A stretch of 64,000 nt of DNA, taken from NCBI GenBank assembly GCA_024402695.1, contig JAKSTG010000001.1:186001-250000 (forward strand). Reading direction: 5' to 3'. The notes under the pieces were generated by a model. The model ran no database searches. It was given only the letters and a program-made list of their open reading frames with translations, and was not told where the DNA came from. The translations under genes and the position numbers were made by a program. Position 1 is the first letter of the stretch, and every line of letters begins with the position of its first letter. Below are positions 61,404-64,000 of this stretch, in pieces. The stretch comes from Treponema sp. (GTDB lineage: Bacteria; Spirochaetota; Spirochaetia; Treponematales; Treponemataceae).

Positions 61404-64000
61404 TTAGTTATCGAATATGTAATCTTCTCCCCAAATTGAATCCCAAGGAGAATCCGAACTTGAATCTGAACCTGATTCGGAATCTTTTCCAGGTTTTGGA
61501 TCTTTTCCAGAACCCGGATTTTTCCCCGAATTTGGATCTTCCAATTGTTCATCATCAACAAAAACACATTGTTCAAGGAGTACATAAATAACCTGCTTTC
61601 CTTCTGCAACAAAATCTGAATCCAGAGCATAGAAACCTAAAGGATCGCTAAAAAATCCTTTAACCACATAGTCATATGGCAGTTCCTTTTGTACTAATAT
61701 TCGTAATTGATAGTCTATTCCCCAGACATATTCATCCTTCTCAACATAACGAGATCCGTTAGGAACAGAAATTTCTCCCCAAGAAGACATTGAACCTCCA
61801 ACAACTTTTGCAACTTTTATAGTTACAGGAGGAATCAGTTTTCCATACAATTTTACTTCGTCTTCAAAACAATACCCATCCGAAACAGGATTTTCATAAT
61901 TCGGATCCAGATACCAGTCTTCAATACCATACCCACCAAGAACATCCAGGTATCTGAATAACATTTCTTTCATTGATGTGGAATATTTATCCCCGTTATT
62001 TAATACAAAAGATCCTTCTGCAAATTCAGTTATCAAGTACACTTCAAAATATACTGGTTTCCACACCATATAGAAACGAGTTGTTTCTGAAAGAACAAAA
62101 TCTTCTGGAACCGGAACGTTTCCTTCCGGATCCAGATACCAGCCTTTGAATATTTCTTCGCTATCTGGATGTTTTCCCCCGAGTTCATTCCTCAGATTTT
62201 CCATAAACATTCTGATAGAGATATCGGAATAAGTTGTATCATCCAGATTTATTCCATACCGATATTCTCCTTCACCAATTAGATTCAGCCCAAAGTCATT
62301 ATCAAAGAACATAACCCTTACAGGCTCTTTAAAGTTCAGATAGATAGAAGATCCTGATTCCAGAATGGTATTTTCTGTTAACTGATTCTCCATATCCCTG
62401 TCTAAATATGCACCCAAATAATAGTACCCGGCGAAAGTAAGCTCCCGCTCTACGCGGTCCATTTCTTTCTTATTTTCGTAAAAAGGAACTCCTGTATACA
62501 TATCATACACACTATAGTCATTCATATTATAATATACGTGTATTTCTTCATAACTTCCTTTTCTAACATAAACAGTTGCACCATCAGTCAAGTCGCTTAT
62601 TTCTGCAGGTTCCTCACATTCAGAATCCTTATAGAAGAACAACTGGTCTTTCAAACCAAATGATGGAATCTGTCCTGAAACGAGCCTTCTTAAATATTCC
62701 AACTCTCCATTCCGTATTTCAAAATCCATTTCTTCGCCATTTTCCATAACAACAGAAACGGTTATTGCTTTTTCCCATTTTGGATATAAAACCAGATCAT
62801 CATCCAGTAAATCAGAAAGGGTAAGTGTAACAGTGCATTTTTTGTCGGTGTACAAATTTTCGATGAAATAACCAGCCTTTGTTATTTCCGGTATTTCCAA
62901 ATTTATTAAGCTAGGAGAATTTTCAATTACGTTTCCATTTTCATCCACGTGAATTGAACCATCATAATAAATGTCTTCGAATAGTCTGCATGTTGCTACA
63001 GTTTTTTTAGGATTACCGCCCAGAGTATCTACCGGTATTTCTGCCTTCACTGAAAGTTCAGGAACAAGGTAATATTCTGTTACTATAGAATCTCTGATAG
63101 TTGAATTCAAAGAGAATTTATCATACCTTCCTATAGGATCAATAACATCAATTTTTCCGTTGGTTCTGTGAACTCCATAAAGATTCCATTCTTTTACTTT
63201 AGCAAATTTGAAAAACACTTCCATTTCTGTCCAAAGATCTTCGAATGAATCCGGCATGTCTGGTAAAACAACTTCAAGTTCTTCCGGCAGGTCATAAAGA
63301 TAAGATCCATTTTCAAATACCTTGCCTTCATAATAATCGTTAAATTGTACGCCTTTTTGTGCATATTCCAGAAGATACTTTAACTTAGTACCTACCCAAT
63401 CTTTTCTATTTAGGAAACTAAGGAATTCAACATCCAAAGGTTTTATTTCGACTTTTACTGTTTCGTCTCTGTTTGATTCGCTTACAGATGCTATTTCTTT
63501 TTTGAAAGAAATTCTTTCATTAGATCCCTCAATCATTATGAAACTTTTTACTTTAAAATCACGGCCTTTAATACGGTTTTCAAGAATGTTTCCTGAATAA
63601 GAAGATCCATATAAATAACCCTGGAAAAGATCTAAATAATTGTAAGAATTTATTTTTGAAAGACTAATCTCTGTATCTGATGACTTAAAGAAATAATCTT
63701 CAAACAAATCTATTTTTTTATCTGCACGAATGTTCAGCTGGTAATAAACACCGTCAAAATCGGTGTTTTTTTTATTCTTAAAGTTTGTCTCAGGAAATTC
63801 GTCCATCTTTAACAGATAGCTGCTATTCGCATCCTGAAGAATCTGCAAGTTAATACTGTCTTTGTTCAGAACTTCAAGTTCACCTGCTCCGCCTTCAGCA
63901 CAAACAGTTATTTTTTCTTCTCTTCTGATTTCCGTATTTTCATATTCAACAATCTTAAAGGAATATGTTTTTCCTTTTTCAACATATGGAAACAGAAAAA
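61404..64000 (-). CDS. InlB B-repeat surface protein, 3' part (5' end outside window)
   Basis: The frame is open to the right edge (upstream of the first in-window TTG it reads INL, EVLNKDS, then FKIVEYENTE), so the gene begins outside the window; about 865 residues are visible. From roughly the middle on, Listeria-Bacteroides (InlB B) repeats recur, each with a FKGWYLDPEGN-like core (AGYFIENLYTDKKCT, AGYYYLGAYLDRDME, FKGWYLDPEGNV, IEDWYLDPNYENP). The N-terminal visible part is a non-repetitive beta-rich region. The C-terminus is a Ser/Gly/Asp/Lys linker (NSGKNPGSGKDPKPGKDS) ending WGEDYIFDN, with no sorting motif. Likely a lipoprotein or secreted surface protein; its export signal is not in view. 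Confidence 0.82.
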   Translation of the reverse strand, partial: FLFPYVEKGKTYSFKIVEYENTEIRREEKITVCAEGGAGELEVLNKDSINLQILQDANSSYLLKMDEFPETNFKNKKNTDFDGVYYQLNIRADKKIDLFEDYFFKSSDTEISLSKINSYNYLDLFQGYLYGSSYSGNILENRIKGRDFKVKSFIMIEGSNERISFKKEIASVSESNRDETVKVEIKPLDVEFLSFLNRKDWVGTKLKYLLEYAQKGVQFNDYYEGKVFENGSYLYDLPEELEVVLPDMPDSFEDLWTEMEVFFKFAKVKEWNLYGVHRTNGKIDVIDPIGRYDKFSLNSTIRDSIVTEYYLVPELSVKAEIPVDTLGGNPKKTVATCRLFEDIYYDGSIHVDENGNVIENSPSLINLEIPEITKAGYFIENLYTDKKCTVTLTLSDLLDDDLVLYPKWEKAITVSVVMENGEEMDFEIRNGELEYLRRLVSGQIPSFGLKDQLFFYKDSECEEPAEISDLTDGATVYVRKGSYEEIHVYYNMNDYSVYDMYTGVPFYENKKEMDRVERELTFAGYYYLGAYLDRDMENQLTENTILESGSSIYLNFKEPVRVMFFDNDFGLNLIGEGEYRYGINLDDTTYSDISIRMFMENLRNELGGKHPDSEEIFKGWYLDPEGNVPVPEDFVLSETTRFYMVWKPVYFEVYLITEFAEGSFVLNNGDKYSTSMKEMLFRYLDVLGGYGIEDWYLDPNYENPVSDGYCFEDEVKLYGKLIPPVTIKVAKVVGGSMSSWGEISVPNGSRYVEKDEYVWGIDYQLRILVQKELPYDYVVKGFFSDPLGFYALDSDFVAEGKQVIYVLLEQCVFVDDEQLEDPNSGKNPGSGKDPKPGKDSESGSDSSSDSPWDSIWGEDYIFDN

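Overview
The window looks like a chromosome segment of a gut- or rumen-type Treponema (Spirochaetota). The evidence is mixed: moderate-to-low GC, spirochaete-style large surface proteins and lipoproteins, a 6- or 7-helix chemoreceptor, a DUF115 (Maf-like) protein, a DcuS/CitA-type two-component pair, and plant-glycan metabolism (a cytoplasmic GH8 exo-oligoxylanase beside 4-alpha-glucanotransferase). The genus is an inference; no rRNA is present. One tRNA gene (Leu, GAG) is present.

Layout. 1-7.8 kb: end of malQ, a GH8 oligoxylanase, a sensor kinase/response regulator pair, a PQ-loop protein fused to an SGNH-like domain, pyridoxal kinase and citramalate synthase. 7.8-12.4 kb is an accessory patch: a HigBA-type toxin-antitoxin pair, a DinB-DUF3795 fusion bracketed by a 36-bp direct repeat, a truncated phage scaffold/capsid remnant, several small orphan genes, a broken toxin-like frame overlapping an 87-aa gene, and a 260-bp array of four CTATAA-N20-TTATAG dyads. 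12.4-16.9 kb: dapA-asd (lysine/threonine/methionine entry), a nitroreductase between two palindromic GC-rich islands, and a uracil-type NCS2 permease. 17-27.7 kb: DUF115 protein, a parvulin-like periplasmic chaperone, a hyperacidic 99-aa protein, a tandem rubredoxin plus TrpR-like operon, HtrA protease, methionine aminopeptidase, a 949-aa ankyrin lipoprotein and a tRNA-dihydrouridine synthase.

27.7-43 kb is a single reading frame of about 5,070 codons for a secreted, repeat-built surface protein with a FlgD-like C-terminus. 43-54 kb: RNase II/R-type exonuclease, chemoreceptor, MsmK/UgpC-type ABC ATPase, DUF554 membrane protein, tRNA-Leu, an SH3/M48 protease/CHASE2-adenylate cyclase operon, and release factor 1. 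54-61.4 kb: a cheR-cheB-(degenerate GGDEF)EAL-PAS operon linking receptor adaptation to c-di-GMP turnover, then mnmG with an extra ~40-residue insertion. The right edge holds the 3' part of a large InlB B-repeat surface protein.

A recurring theme is start sites with no Shine-Dalgarno sequence and a -10 hexamer ending only 6-8 nt before the ATG, several with a well-spaced -35. This predicts leaderless mRNAs for housekeeping genes such as mnmG, cheR, map and prfA, alongside genes with ordinary AGGAG leaders.
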